In this document: in pieces, positions 35,527 to 43,371 of the stretch | Position numbering within the stretch: position 1 is the stretch's first letter | How the letters are laid out: the number at the start of each line of letters is the position of its first letter | DNA from: Thermoplasmata archaeon | GTDB lineage: Archaea; Thermoplasmatota; Thermoplasmata; Thermoplasmatales; GCA-001856825 | Direction: 5' to 3' | Assembly: GCA_021817415.1 (NCBI GenBank) | Contig: JAKAUZ010000003.1 | Location: 216,631 to 280,630, forward strand | DNA length: 64,000 bases | Made by a program: the position numbers and the translations under genes | The notes under the pieces: generated by a model | Told to the model about the DNA's origin: nothing | What the model saw: only the letters and a program-made list of their open reading frames with translations | Database searches by the model: none

Positions 35527-36912
35527 TCATAGTGTTACGTTGAAGTCTTTTATCACTGTGCCATTTGTCACCTGCATATTCTGGAAGTATAATGGATGAA
35601 GAGACGTCCAGACCAGATACAGTTTGCCATCGCTATGCCATTGCATTGCTACTGCAGGAACAGAAGGCTCCGGGGTGAGTGAGATACTCAGAGCATGGTT
35701 GGCAGCGAACTTGATGATCCCCGCTGGACCTGAATAGTTAGTCTGTTCAAGATAAGGAATCACCTGATTGCTGGAAAGACTCTGAGCCTTTTCTATCGCT
35801 TTTGCCAGGTAATATATGGAGGAGTAAACGAAACCATCCTCAAATATCGGATTGAAGTGATAAGCAGAAACAAACGCATTGTAGAAGGGTACAGATGAAT
35901 TAGTGATATTGATAGGAAGCATGGGCCCCCATCCAAAGGATAACTCCCCGTTAGAAGCGCCGTGTGTTGCATTGAAGTAATTGTATGTTGAACCTTCCAT
36001 TTCGGACATGACATCTGCACCCATCATCAGTGGTTTATTGCCGGAGGTTCCTTGGTCAGCCTGCCAGTTGAACGAGTTCCAGTCAGAAATCAGAAGTGGA
36101 GTCTCAGTCCCAGCAGCAAGAATATAAATCGCCTGGGTATTAAGCTGAGCAAGCTGGGAAAATAGAGTGTCGTACGATCCCCCGGGTGGGTTGAGGGGGA
36201 AATAGTTTATGTAAGTCACATTGAAACCGGCTGCCTCAAAAGCGCCGTACAAAGGAGATGATTTTCCACCATTCCCAATGTCTGGTTGTGTCCACGCGGC
36301 CTGTTCTCCCAACACGGCAAAATTCGTAATGTTCACGGGGAATAGACCCTCCTTGTGTGCAAGGAGCAAGTATACAGGCAACCCTCCATACTGCATTCCT
36401 TGCTCGGTTGAATTTACGAAACCGTTAAAGATGTATTTGTTAGCCTGATAATTCTGCTGGACAAACGTGGATATCTCAGGATCTGCTCCGAACGTGATAT
36501 ATACAACATGGTCCTGGGCAGCCAAAGGAAGTTCAGCGTCCACAACGTCGCTCCTGTACCCTCCTACCAGGAAATTCACGTGGTCCGACGAAACAAGTGC
36601 GGTTATAGCTGCCTGGCCGTTGGATACAGGGATTGAGGGATCAGCCTCTTGCGTATCGTATTTCACTATGGATAAAGTGTACTTGCTACCATTAATTGTA
36701 ACACCTCCAGCAGAGTTGATCTGGTTGACGGCTAGCTGTGCGGAGTCAAGCATGTTCTGCCCGATCGGTGAATTCAATGGGAGGGGCATGCCAATGAGTA
36801 TCTGGTTTTCTTTCTTCTGGCCAAGATAGGTCAGTGCAGCAAATCCGGCAAGTATAACAACTATGACCACAACGACTACCAATAATATTTTCGTGTTTTT
36901 AGATAGTGACAT
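35527..36912 (-). CDS. Membrane-tethered LivJ/K-type substrate-binding protein
   Basis: 461 residues from ATG 36912. A hydrophobic helix (about 10-29) without a clear cleavage site or lipobox Cys is followed directly by ILIGMPLPLNSPIGQNML, the start of a type 1 periplasmic-binding fold; so it is probably anchored by its N-terminus. Many N-x-S/T sites are present. Homologues bind branched-chain amino acids, but also amides, urea and aromatic or phenylpropanoid acids; the catabolic genes downstream favour a carboxylic acid. A GTG at 36921 is an alternative start. Confidence 0.85.
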   Translation of the reverse strand: MSLSKNTKILLVVVVVIVVILAGFAALTYLGQKKENQILIGMPLPLNSPIGQNMLDSAQLAVNQINSAGGVTINGSKYTLSIVKYDTQEADPSIPVSNGQAAITALVSSDHVNFLVGGYRSDVVDAELPLAAQDHVVYITFGADPEISTFVQQNYQANKYIFNGFVNSTEQGMQYGGLPVYLLLAHKEGLFPVNITNFAVLGEQAAWTQPDIGNGGKSSPLYGAFEAAGFNVTYINYFPLNPPGGSYDTLFSQLAQLNTQAIYILAAGTETPLLISDWNSFNWQADQGTSGNKPLMMGADVMSEMEGSTYNYFNATHGASNGELSFGWGPMLPINITNSSVPFYNAFVSAYHFNPIFEDGFVYSSIYYLAKAIEKAQSLSSNQVIPYLEQTNYSGPAGIIKFAANHALSISLTPEPSVPAVAMQWHSDGKLYLVWTSLHPLYFQNMQVTNGTVIKDFNVTL

Positions 36913-36931
36913 GTGAATCACTATTCATATG

Positions 36932-36941
36932 TATTTTAAAA
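36932..36941 (-). promoter_or_regulatory. TATA box of the importer/acyl operon
   Basis: Reads TTTTAAAATA on the minus strand, centred 25 bp before ATG 36912. A second TATA-like stretch (AAATATAAGTA) lies 12-14 bp further upstream. Confidence 0.55.
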
Positions 36942-37290
36942 GTAGTACTTATATTTTTGTGACCCGGGACGAAATGGGAAATATTAAAATTGTTCATCAA
37001 TGATATAAAGGGTTGCTCCGACCAGGATATATAATATAATAATTTCCAAGCATCTATTATCGATGAAATTTGAGCTTACCCAATCAAGGATACGCCATTA
37101 TTTTTCAGGAAAATATGTGCATGATTCCACAATAGAAAATTGCTCAGATAAATGGGACCTGGAAATTTGAAATTAAGATTTCCTTCTCTATGTGGGAATA
37201 TAGGATTTTTAAAGGTAACTGGCTACATCACGCCCAATCACTTCCTCAAAAGGTGAGTCTTAACGCCTCCATCTTCCCTTGGCTGGGCAA
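36942..37290. other. Divergent intergenic region
   Basis: About 350 bp between the promoter of the importer operon and that of the racemase gene. No open frame with recognisable coding features, no clear inverted repeat. It is the expected location of operator sites for the TetR regulator at the end of the operon. Confidence 0.4.
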
Positions 37291-37300
37291 TGCTTTATAG
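37291..37300 (+). promoter_or_regulatory. TATA box of the racemase gene
   Basis: The tgctttatag element is centred about 26 bp before ATG 37322. Confidence 0.55.
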
Positions 37301-37321
37301 TGGGGGAAATTATCAATTTAC

Positions 37322-38407
37322 ATGCTCTTGTATAGCAAGGTCTCAATCCCGCTGATTAAGGAATTTAAAACGAGTTTTGGAACCCAAAAGGTTAGGGATG
37401 CTCTGATTCTGATATTAATGGAGGATGGCATAACAGCCTATGGTGAAGTGGTAACAGATGAAGATCCTGCCTATGGCTACGAGTATAATTACACAGCTCT
37501 CCACTTAATAAAAAAGTATCTAGGGAATCTTGTCAATCCTGAGAGAGATCCTGTCTCCTTCAATGAAAGGGCCCAGAGCATCAGGGGCCACGAAATGGCA
37601 AAGGCGGCAGTTGAAATGATGCTGTGGGATTTTAGGGCAAAGAAAGAGAAAAAACCTCTCCACGCATTTATTGGAGAAAGCAAGGGGAAAACTGAAACTG
37701 GCATCTCTATAGGGATGGCCCCGATTGACGATATGCTGGCATCAGTTGGAAGGGCGGTAGACGAGGGGTATAGGAGAATTAAGGTCAAGATAGAAAGGGG
37801 ATACGATGAGTTAATAATTAAAAAGATCAGAGAGAAATTCGGAGACATAAATCTGAGCGTTGATGCCAATCAATCCTATACCAGAGACGATTTTAAGATA
37901 TTGGAAAAGCTGGACAAGTACAAACTTGCCTATATCGAACAGCCCTTAAGAAAGGATGACCTGGTTGGACACGCTGTGCTTAAGAAGAAAATTGAAACAC
38001 CATTGTGTTTGGACGAGAGCATCGTCTCGATGAATTCCCTGAGGAATGCAATTGAGCTCGACGCAATAGACATCTTGAATATCAAGCCAGGCAGGGTGGG
38101 AGGTATTTCCAGTTCTCTGGAAATGATGAGTATGGCTGATCAAAATGGAATAGGTGTATGGATAGGGGGCATGCTGGAAACAGGGATAGGAAGGTCCTTC
38201 AACATCTCACTCGCCTCTCAAAAGAAAGTTAAAATGCCCGGTGATACTTCTCCAAATTCAAGATATTTCAAGAAGGACGTCACTAAAGAGGTATTTCACA
38301 TGGACAGAGGATTTATCAAACCAATGAAAGGGAATGGTATAGGGGTCGAGCTTGATTATCAGTACCTTAAGACGGTAGAAGTGGAAGGGGGAAGAATAAT
38401 TGATTGA
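37322..38407 (+). CDS. Enolase-superfamily enzyme, N-acylamino acid racemase/OSBS type
   Basis: 361 residues with the complete muconate-lactonizing-enzyme-subgroup active site: K154-V-K156 (KxK), metal ligands D181 (SVDANQSY), E206 (IEQPL) and D231 (LDESI), and K255 (NIKPGRVGGI). That set serves N-succinylamino acid racemases, o-succinylbenzoate synthases and dipeptide epimerases. The overlapping gene encodes an M20 aminoacylase, which favours N-acylamino acid racemization over menaquinone synthesis, since no men genes are nearby. Confidence 0.85.
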   Translation: MLLYSKVSIPLIKEFKTSFGTQKVRDALILILMEDGITAYGEVVTDEDPAYGYEYNYTALHLIKKYLGNLVNPERDPVSFNERAQSIRGHEMAKAAVEMMLWDFRAKKEKKPLHAFIGESKGKTETGISIGMAPIDDMLASVGRAVDEGYRRIKVKIERGYDELIIKKIREKFGDINLSVDANQSYTRDDFKILEKLDKYKLAYIEQPLRKDDLVGHAVLKKKIETPLCLDESIVSMNSLRNAIELDAIDILNIKPGRVGGISSSLEMMSMADQNGIGVWIGGMLETGIGRSFNISLASQKKVKMPGDTSPNSRYFKKDVTKEVFHMDRGFIKPMKGNGIGVELDYQYLKTVEVEGGRIID

Positions 38408-39521
38408 TCCTCGAGACGTAGATATCCTGATCGATCAGGCCGTAGAAGTCAGGAGGATGATCCATTCAAGACCTGAGGTGGGAATGGACACCAGGGAAAC
38501 AATGAACCTGATCAAGAGTATATCCAACAAGCTGGGATTTAAAGGGACGGTTATAGAAAATGGAATAATGATAGATTCAGGAAAAGATCCAGAGATTGCG
38601 CTGAGAGCAGACATGGATGCACTTCCGATAGTAGAGAAGACCGGATTATCATTCGCTTCCTCAGTAGAAGGAGTTATGCACGCGTGCGGTCATGACCTGC
38701 ACACTGCAATTCTTCAAGGGGTCATGAATTATGTCAAGTCCCATGACATTCCTCCTGTAAGATTCATTTTTCAACCAGGGGAGGAGATCGGGCAAGGTGC
38801 TAAGATGATGATAAATGGAGGGGCAATGGACGGGATCCAGGAAATTTTTGGGCTCCACGCATGGCCTTCATTGAATGTTGGCGAATACTCAATTGTAAGG
38901 GGAAGCGCCATGGCAGCTGTGGACGAATTTAGAATAAGGGTACTTGGAACCGGTGGTCATGGCGCATATCCTCATCTTGCGTTTGATACAATCCTTGAGG
39001 CATCAAAACTGGTCCAATCAGTTCTTGAAATCCCAGCGAGGAGGGTAAATCCATTGAGTCCTTCAGTGGTTAGCATCGGGTACATACGTGGCGGCAAGAC
39101 AGCAAATGTGATTCCAACAGAAGTGGAGTTCGGAGGAACTGTGAGGACACACCACAAGGAGGATTCTGCAATAATTGAAAAAGAGATAAGGTCCCTTTAC
39201 TCAGAACATGTATCCATCGACTACAAGCACGAACTGCCAGCGCTGACCAATGACAGTGAATTTGCAGGGAGGATTGAAAATGAGGTATCTGATCTTGCGA
39301 TGAATGTGGCTGCGACTCCCACGATGGGAGGAGAGGATTTCTCCCTATATTGCCAGAAAGGGAAATGTGCATTTGCCTTCCTCGGAACCGGGAAAATCAA
39401 TGGAAGGGAAGTTTCTAAACATTCCAGTATTTTTGACGTCAATGAAGGTGCGATAAAATATGGCATCATACTGCATCTCGCAGCAATCAATGCCCATTAT
39501 TCTAAGAATCATAAATCTTAA
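38400..39521 (+). CDS. M20D-type N-acyl-L-amino acid amidohydrolase
   Basis: 373 residues. Metal-binding blocks are RADMDALP (D71/D73 region), HACGHDLHTA (Cys96, His98, His101), FQPGEEIGQGA and the C-terminal MGGEDFSLY. The dimerization domain lies at about 175-285 (GTGGHGAYPHLA with its catalytic His). The start is TTG 38400, 8 nt inside the racemase gene. It hydrolyses N-acylamino acids; together with the racemase it would convert either enantiomer to the free L-amino acid. Confidence 0.88.
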   Translation: MIDPRDVDILIDQAVEVRRMIHSRPEVGMDTRETMNLIKSISNKLGFKGTVIENGIMIDSGKDPEIALRADMDALPIVEKTGLSFASSVEGVMHACGHDLHTAILQGVMNYVKSHDIPPVRFIFQPGEEIGQGAKMMINGGAMDGIQEIFGLHAWPSLNVGEYSIVRGSAMAAVDEFRIRVLGTGGHGAYPHLAFDTILEASKLVQSVLEIPARRVNPLSPSVVSIGYIRGGKTANVIPTEVEFGGTVRTHHKEDSAIIEKEIRSLYSEHVSIDYKHELPALTNDSEFAGRIENEVSDLAMNVAATPTMGGEDFSLYCQKGKCAFAFLGTGKINGREVSKHSSIFDVNEGAIKYGIILHLAAINAHYSKNHKS

Positions 39522-39544
39522 TACTCACGCAACAATTCCCTTTA

Positions 39545-39916
39545 ATGCAAGATCCGGCTTCCAAATATTTTTCATGCTCTGATAAAGAGAGGGCAATTTT
39601 CGAGGCTGGAATAAAATTGGGTTCGATCTATCATCAATACACCGGGATTCCAGTCAACCACAGCAATGTGGAGGACCTCGAAAGGGCTATAGAAAAGGCA
39701 GTTTCCGTACAACCTTTTGTATCTAATGTAAAGATCCACATAGACAGGGAAAAGATAGGGAGGAATGTGTCATCGTATAAATACAAAACACTCCTGGCAG
39801 ACATGATGGATGTATCGGTCGTAATTGACTATGGAAATTCGGTCATAGAAGGTGAAATGACATTTATCCCGGAGATGGAGTACCCGCTGATGAGATTTAA
39901 GGTGATTAAGGAATGA
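39545..39916 (+). CDS. mptD: Archaeal-type dihydroneopterin aldolase
   Basis: 123 residues. The block ERAIFEAGIKLGSIYHQYTGIPV is the signature of the archaeal DHNA family (DUF372/MptD), unrelated in sequence to bacterial FolB. It makes 6-hydroxymethyl-dihydropterin for pterin cofactors. Its stop overlaps the THEP1 gene by 4 nt. The assignment rests on recalled family resemblance. Confidence 0.75.
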   Translation: MQDPASKYFSCSDKERAIFEAGIKLGSIYHQYTGIPVNHSNVEDLERAIEKAVSVQPFVSNVKIHIDREKIGRNVSSYKYKTLLADMMDVSVVIDYGNSVIEGEMTFIPEMEYPLMRFKVIKE

Positions 39917-40452
39917 TGGTAAAAGTTTCGCTGGCAGGACTTCCAGGAGTAGGCAAATCCCAGACGCTCCTGAAGACCATTGAGATACTGGAAAAGGAAG
40001 GAAATATTGTTGGTGGTATAATCACCGAGAAGGTTTACGATAACAGGGAGCCTGCAGGTTTGAAGGTGGTGGACTGGCATTCCAAGGACTCCATAATCTT
40101 TGCTCATAAGAGCATTAATTCCAGAGTTAGAATAGGTAAATTTGGTGTCGACTTGAAAGCATTTGACCAGATAACTATACCTGCGATACAGTGGGCAAGG
40201 GATAATGCAAACATAATAGTGATTGATGAAATAGGGAAAGTGGAACAGGAGTCCAAGGCATACACTGATCTGGTGAAAGAGGTACTTGAGATGGACAGGA
40301 TGATGATCATTACACTTCACAAGAAAGGCAGAAATCCTCTCCTACAGGAAGTCAAGAAAAGGGACGACATAAGGAATCTTGAGGTCACTCAGATTAACAG
40401 GACACTCCTTCCGTACAAAATCGTCCAGCTTCTGAAGGGAGAAGAAACTTGA
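39913..40452 (+). CDS. THEP1-type nucleoside-triphosphatase
   Basis: 179 residues. P-loop LAGLPGVGKSQT (residues 7-18), GGIITEKV with the family's characteristic turn, Walker B NIIVIDEIGKVE and a conserved TLHKKGRNPLLQEV. THEP1 proteins hydrolyse NTPs slowly; the biological role is not settled, with links to RNA or tRNA modification suggested by neighbours. Here it is 4-nt coupled to mptD on one side and trm1 on the other. Confidence 0.87.
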   Translation: MMVKVSLAGLPGVGKSQTLLKTIEILEKEGNIVGGIITEKVYDNREPAGLKVVDWHSKDSIIFAHKSINSRVRIGKFGVDLKAFDQITIPAIQWARDNANIIVIDEIGKVEQESKAYTDLVKEVLEMDRMMIITLHKKGRNPLLQEVKKRDDIRNLEVTQINRTLLPYKIVQLLKGEET

Positions 40453-41465
40453 TTATTGATGAAGGAAAGGTCAGGCTAGAAATAATAAGAGGATTTGAGG
40501 CTGGCCCTGGCTTTATTTCACCCGGTTTTTATAATCGAGACATGGAAACATCCAGGGACCTGACGGTGGCAATTCTGAGGATGCTGAAACCCGGGCTCGC
40601 TCTGGATTCGATGGCGGGAACTGGAGCAAGAGGATTGCGGGTTGCAGCCGAGACAGGGTGGAAGGTCACATTGAACGACATCTGCAAAACTAATTATGAA
40701 CTTGCAAAGAGAAATGCCAGGCTGAATGATCTGGATTTGGAAATCTGGAATTTGAATTATTTTACTGCAGTTGCTGCCAGGAAATGGGATTATATTGACA
40801 TAGACCCGTATGGTACCCCAATAGGCTTTATTGATGCTGCACTGATGAACTTGAGGAACAATGGAATAATAGGAATCACAATGACAGATACCGCAAATCT
40901 GGAAGGCAAATCAATCAAGAAGGGGAGAAGATTATATGGGGGTCTCTCTCAAAGAGGCATATATTCGAGAGAAATCTCGACGAGGATATTTATAAAGAGC
41001 CTGCTGGAGAGAGGGGCGGCTCTTGGCTTGGCCGGGAAGCCTCTCATTTCTGTCAGGGAAAAACACTACATCAGAGCATTCATACAGTTCGGGAAAGGGT
41101 CCAAAGTTTCAGATGCCATTCTTGCCAGGATAGAGAAAATGGAAATAGGAGGTAAAGAGGCGGGACCAATGTACACGGGCAATCTGTATGATCCTGCCAC
41201 ACTTGAGAAAATTTCAAGTGAAGGTCTTTCTGCGAACACGGTGAAACTGATGAATAATTTCAGGAACGAAGACCTTATGTTTCTATTCTTTACGAATGAG
41301 AATGGTTCTTCAGAGCCAAAACTTATGGACCTAATTGAAAGTATTAAAAAGGAAGGATTTAAGGCAGGAAGGACAAACTTTTATGAAAAAGGAATAAAGT
41401 CTGATGTATCTGAAGAAATTTTCCAGGATATTCTGAAGAGAGTTCAAAATAATTTCACACTATAG
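40449..41465 (+). CDS. trm1: tRNA (guanine-26 N2)-dimethyltransferase
   Basis: 338 residues. N-terminal PGFISPGFYNRDMETSRDLT, SAM motif I DSMAGTGARGLR, and the catalytic DIDPYGTPIGFIDA are diagnostic. It methylates G26 of tRNA. The start is TTG 40449, overlapping the THEP1 stop. Last gene of the + operon before the decayed region. Confidence 0.93.
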   Translation: MIIDEGKVRLEIIRGFEAGPGFISPGFYNRDMETSRDLTVAILRMLKPGLALDSMAGTGARGLRVAAETGWKVTLNDICKTNYELAKRNARLNDLDLEIWNLNYFTAVAARKWDYIDIDPYGTPIGFIDAALMNLRNNGIIGITMTDTANLEGKSIKKGRRLYGGLSQRGIYSREISTRIFIKSLLERGAALGLAGKPLISVREKHYIRAFIQFGKGSKVSDAILARIEKMEIGGKEAGPMYTGNLYDPATLEKISSEGLSANTVKLMNNFRNEDLMFLFFTNENGSSEPKLMDLIESIKKEGFKAGRTNFYEKGIKSDVSEEIFQDILKRVQNNFTL

Positions 41466-41671
41466 TGCCAATGCTAATTGTATGCCTTTAGATGGATAAT
41501 TATTTTCTACTAACTACTCTGCAAGGCAACGAAAAATATATTATCTGGTAGATAACGATACTGGGGACATGCATGTAAAATTTCAGGTTAACCCTTCCAT
41601 GCTGCTCTCAGTCAGTATTAAGAGCAGCAGGGAGAGAAAGTGTGAATAGGAAATTAAAGAATAGGAAGAAC

Positions 41672-41860
41672 ATGAACAGTTCCGTGGTAGGAATAGACAC
41701 AGGTGAGTAGAAGAGCGTTGCAACCTATCTCTCCCATGATGGAGATATGAAGGAAAACTTTGAATTCATAATGAACAACGAAGGATACAGGGAATTTGCA
41801 TCAAGTATACCAGGGGAATGTTCAGGCTCCACCAATTTGACCAGGCAGAAATTATAGCAA
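41672..41860 (+). pseudogene. IS110-family transposase remnant (N-terminal part)
   Basis: Translation from ATG 41672 reads MNSSVVGIDTGE, a stop, then KSVATYLSHDGDMKENFEF and NNEGYREFAS. That is the start of an IS110/IS1111 DEDD transposase: the first catalytic Asp in VGIDTG and the F-x-N..NEGY turn. An in-frame stop follows residue 12, and the frame is lost near 41860. No ends or partner copy are visible. Confidence 0.6.
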
Positions 41861-42318
41861 TGTATCATAATACCAATCTTCATACGGAAGGCGGTGCTGA
41901 TAGATCAACGGCCCGGACGAAACACTTCTTCTGGAATTTCATTAATCTTTAGGCGCATTCTCTATTTCCATCTTTGACTAGCCGAACCAGGTAAGTTGGA
42001 ATCGCTTATTGGACAAGAAAATTGAATTTCTTACAGTCCGACAATAGAAGTCAACCTTTCTCTTAACACTGTGCGACTTGAAGAATCTGTTCAGCCCTTT
42101 CATGCCCCGTTATGGAGATTGTTGTCACAGGAAGTTTCCCTCATAGTATGTCCGATACGGATTTTTTGGCACTTCTTTGTACACGCTGGCTAACTGGTAT
42201 GTCCCTTTCGTATTCCTGTACTGTTAATGAAACTTGTTGTTATTGAAACTGATTCACAGAAGCATTCTCATTGAGCTTCGAATCTCGCAAATTATGTCAT
42301 ATGGGCGTTGTTAGCAAT
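41861..42318. other. Decayed, non-coding debris between trm1 and the ThrRS-editing gene
   Basis: No intact gene. On the minus strand a broken frame ending at 41978 encodes fragments such as YKEVPKNPYRTYYEGNF and MKGLNRFFKSHSVKRKVDFY, which look like an old transposase or other lost gene. Frame breaks and stops are frequent throughout. Confidence 0.5.
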
Positions 42319-42326
42319 GATTAAGT
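42319..42326 (+). promoter_or_regulatory. Possible TATA element of the ThrRS-editing gene
   Basis: An AT-rich tgattaag element about 27 bp before ATG 42349. Weak match. Confidence 0.3.
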
Positions 42327-42348
42327 AGTGGGCAGCCGTTCGAATTCT

Positions 42349-42762
42349 ATGAGATTTCTGGCATGGCATGTAGAGTGGTTCAGAGCGGTTCCTACTGAGA
42401 AGGGAAGGTCTCCAATCGTTGAGGATGCCAGAACGGTTGAAGCGGAGAATGCCATCCTGGTATTCGCAAATTTCGAGAAGAGTGACGAGTCACGTCAATC
42501 CGAAATAGTCGCAAAAGCTTCCTCTGAATTGTCCTCAATAGCTAACAACCTGAAGGTTGAAACCATCATTCTCAATCCTTTTGCCCACCTTTTCGCCGAA
42601 CCATCCACTCCAGATTCTGCGGTATCTATGCTAAGGGCGCTTGAAGTATCTCTGACTGCAAATGGATTTCGAGTTCAAAGGCTCGCGTTTGGAATGTTCT
42701 ACGAGCTGGAGCTGAAAGCTAAAGGACACCGTTTCTCAAGGATAGCCAGGAGAATTGAATAG
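42349..42762 (+). CDS. Free-standing threonyl-tRNA synthetase editing domain
   Basis: 137 residues from ATG 42349; an in-frame GTG at 42328 would add 7. It matches the archaeal ThrRS N-terminal editing domain (D-aminoacyl-tRNA-deacylase-like fold) along its whole length: MRFLAWHVEWFRAV start, AILVFANFEKSDE, a helix, IILNPFAHLFAE (family PFAHL motif), then LAFGMFYELELKAKGHRFSRIAR (family PFG..K....GHP). It would hydrolyse Ser-tRNA(Thr). No catalytic or anticodon-binding domain follows. The frame is intact although both flanks are decayed, so it is either under selection or recently arrived. The first strand differs from the usual LxxHxxY. Confidence 0.78.
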   Translation: MRFLAWHVEWFRAVPTEKGRSPIVEDARTVEAENAILVFANFEKSDESRQSEIVAKASSELSSIANNLKVETIILNPFAHLFAEPSTPDSAVSMLRALEVSLTANGFRVQRLAFGMFYELELKAKGHRFSRIARRIE

Positions 42763-42892
42763 CTAGGTCTTCCCTCTTGCAGTAGGTCGACTTCCAATGA
42801 ACAAAATAGAGAACAGAAGGAAATGACTGCTTGTCTAGACCGACAGCTTTAACCTGCTCTCTTATTCCCAGAACGTATCAAGGACACCACTG

Positions 42893-43057
42893 ATGCCCCT
42901 ATGGAGTAATGTCCAGAAGCTCCAGGAACTGGACAGGAAGTTCGAAATGTATGTTATTCCAGACGTGAGATACACAATAACGAGCATAAAGGATGCAATG
43001 GACTTGTTCTTTCCCGCACTTGCGTTCCTCCAAAAACTGTATCATGGACTCTCCTGA
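42893..43057 (+). CDS. Possible small protein or C-terminal gene fragment
   Basis: 54 codons, MPLWSNVQKLQELDRKFEMY then VIPDVRYTITSIKDAMDLFF. Amino-acid use looks protein-like, and the same frame is open back to 42839 with plausible residues, so it may be the tail of a lost gene. No ribosome site or TATA box at useful distance. I recognise no family. Confidence 0.3.
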   Translation: MPLWSNVQKLQELDRKFEMYVIPDVRYTITSIKDAMDLFFPALAFLQKLYHGLS

Positions 43058-43371
43058 AATGCAGAAATGCGTTAGGCAGTAACAATGAGTGTAGGGATTT
43101 CTCTACACTCCCGTTGCATCAGCGGTGGCTTCATTTCCGAGGCTCATGCGAGTTTCTTCAGTTTGTGTAACTCGCAGAACATATAGTCTTCATGCATTTC
43201 AGCTTACGTGAGGGTGACCAGTGCAGGCGTCCAGCACCATCACATACTGCTACCTTTGGAGCGCCACCGGGACGTTCAAGGGAAGCATGATCGTAAATAT
43301 CAAGCCTGCTTAATCATAGCTCAGTATACAAGACTCTCTTCCAAGGGAGAATAATGATAAAGTTCTGAATA
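43058..43371. other. Decayed intergenic region
   Basis: No intact gene. A 30-codon frame at 43221-43313 (VQASSTITYCYLWSATGTFK) resembles the end of an extracellular beta-domain protein but has no start. A perfect hairpin lies at 43087-43110. Confidence 0.4.
43087..43110. repeat. Perfect hairpin in the decayed region
   Basis: GAGTGTAG (43087-43094) and CTACACTC (43103-43110) with an 8-nt loop. Such hairpins mark IS200/IS605-type ends or transcript ends. No transposase is recognisable within 400 bp, so the origin is open. Confidence 0.4.

Noticed and set aside
37322..38407. Assignment as o-succinylbenzoate synthase of menaquinone synthesis
   Set aside because: Active-site residues fit, but no other men genes are adjacent and the coupled M20 aminoacylase fits racemase chemistry better.
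42328..42348. GTTCGAATT before the ThrRS-editing gene, resembling a tRNA T-loop and possible attachment site
   Set aside because: The flanking bases cannot pair as a T stem, and no partner repeat was found nearby.
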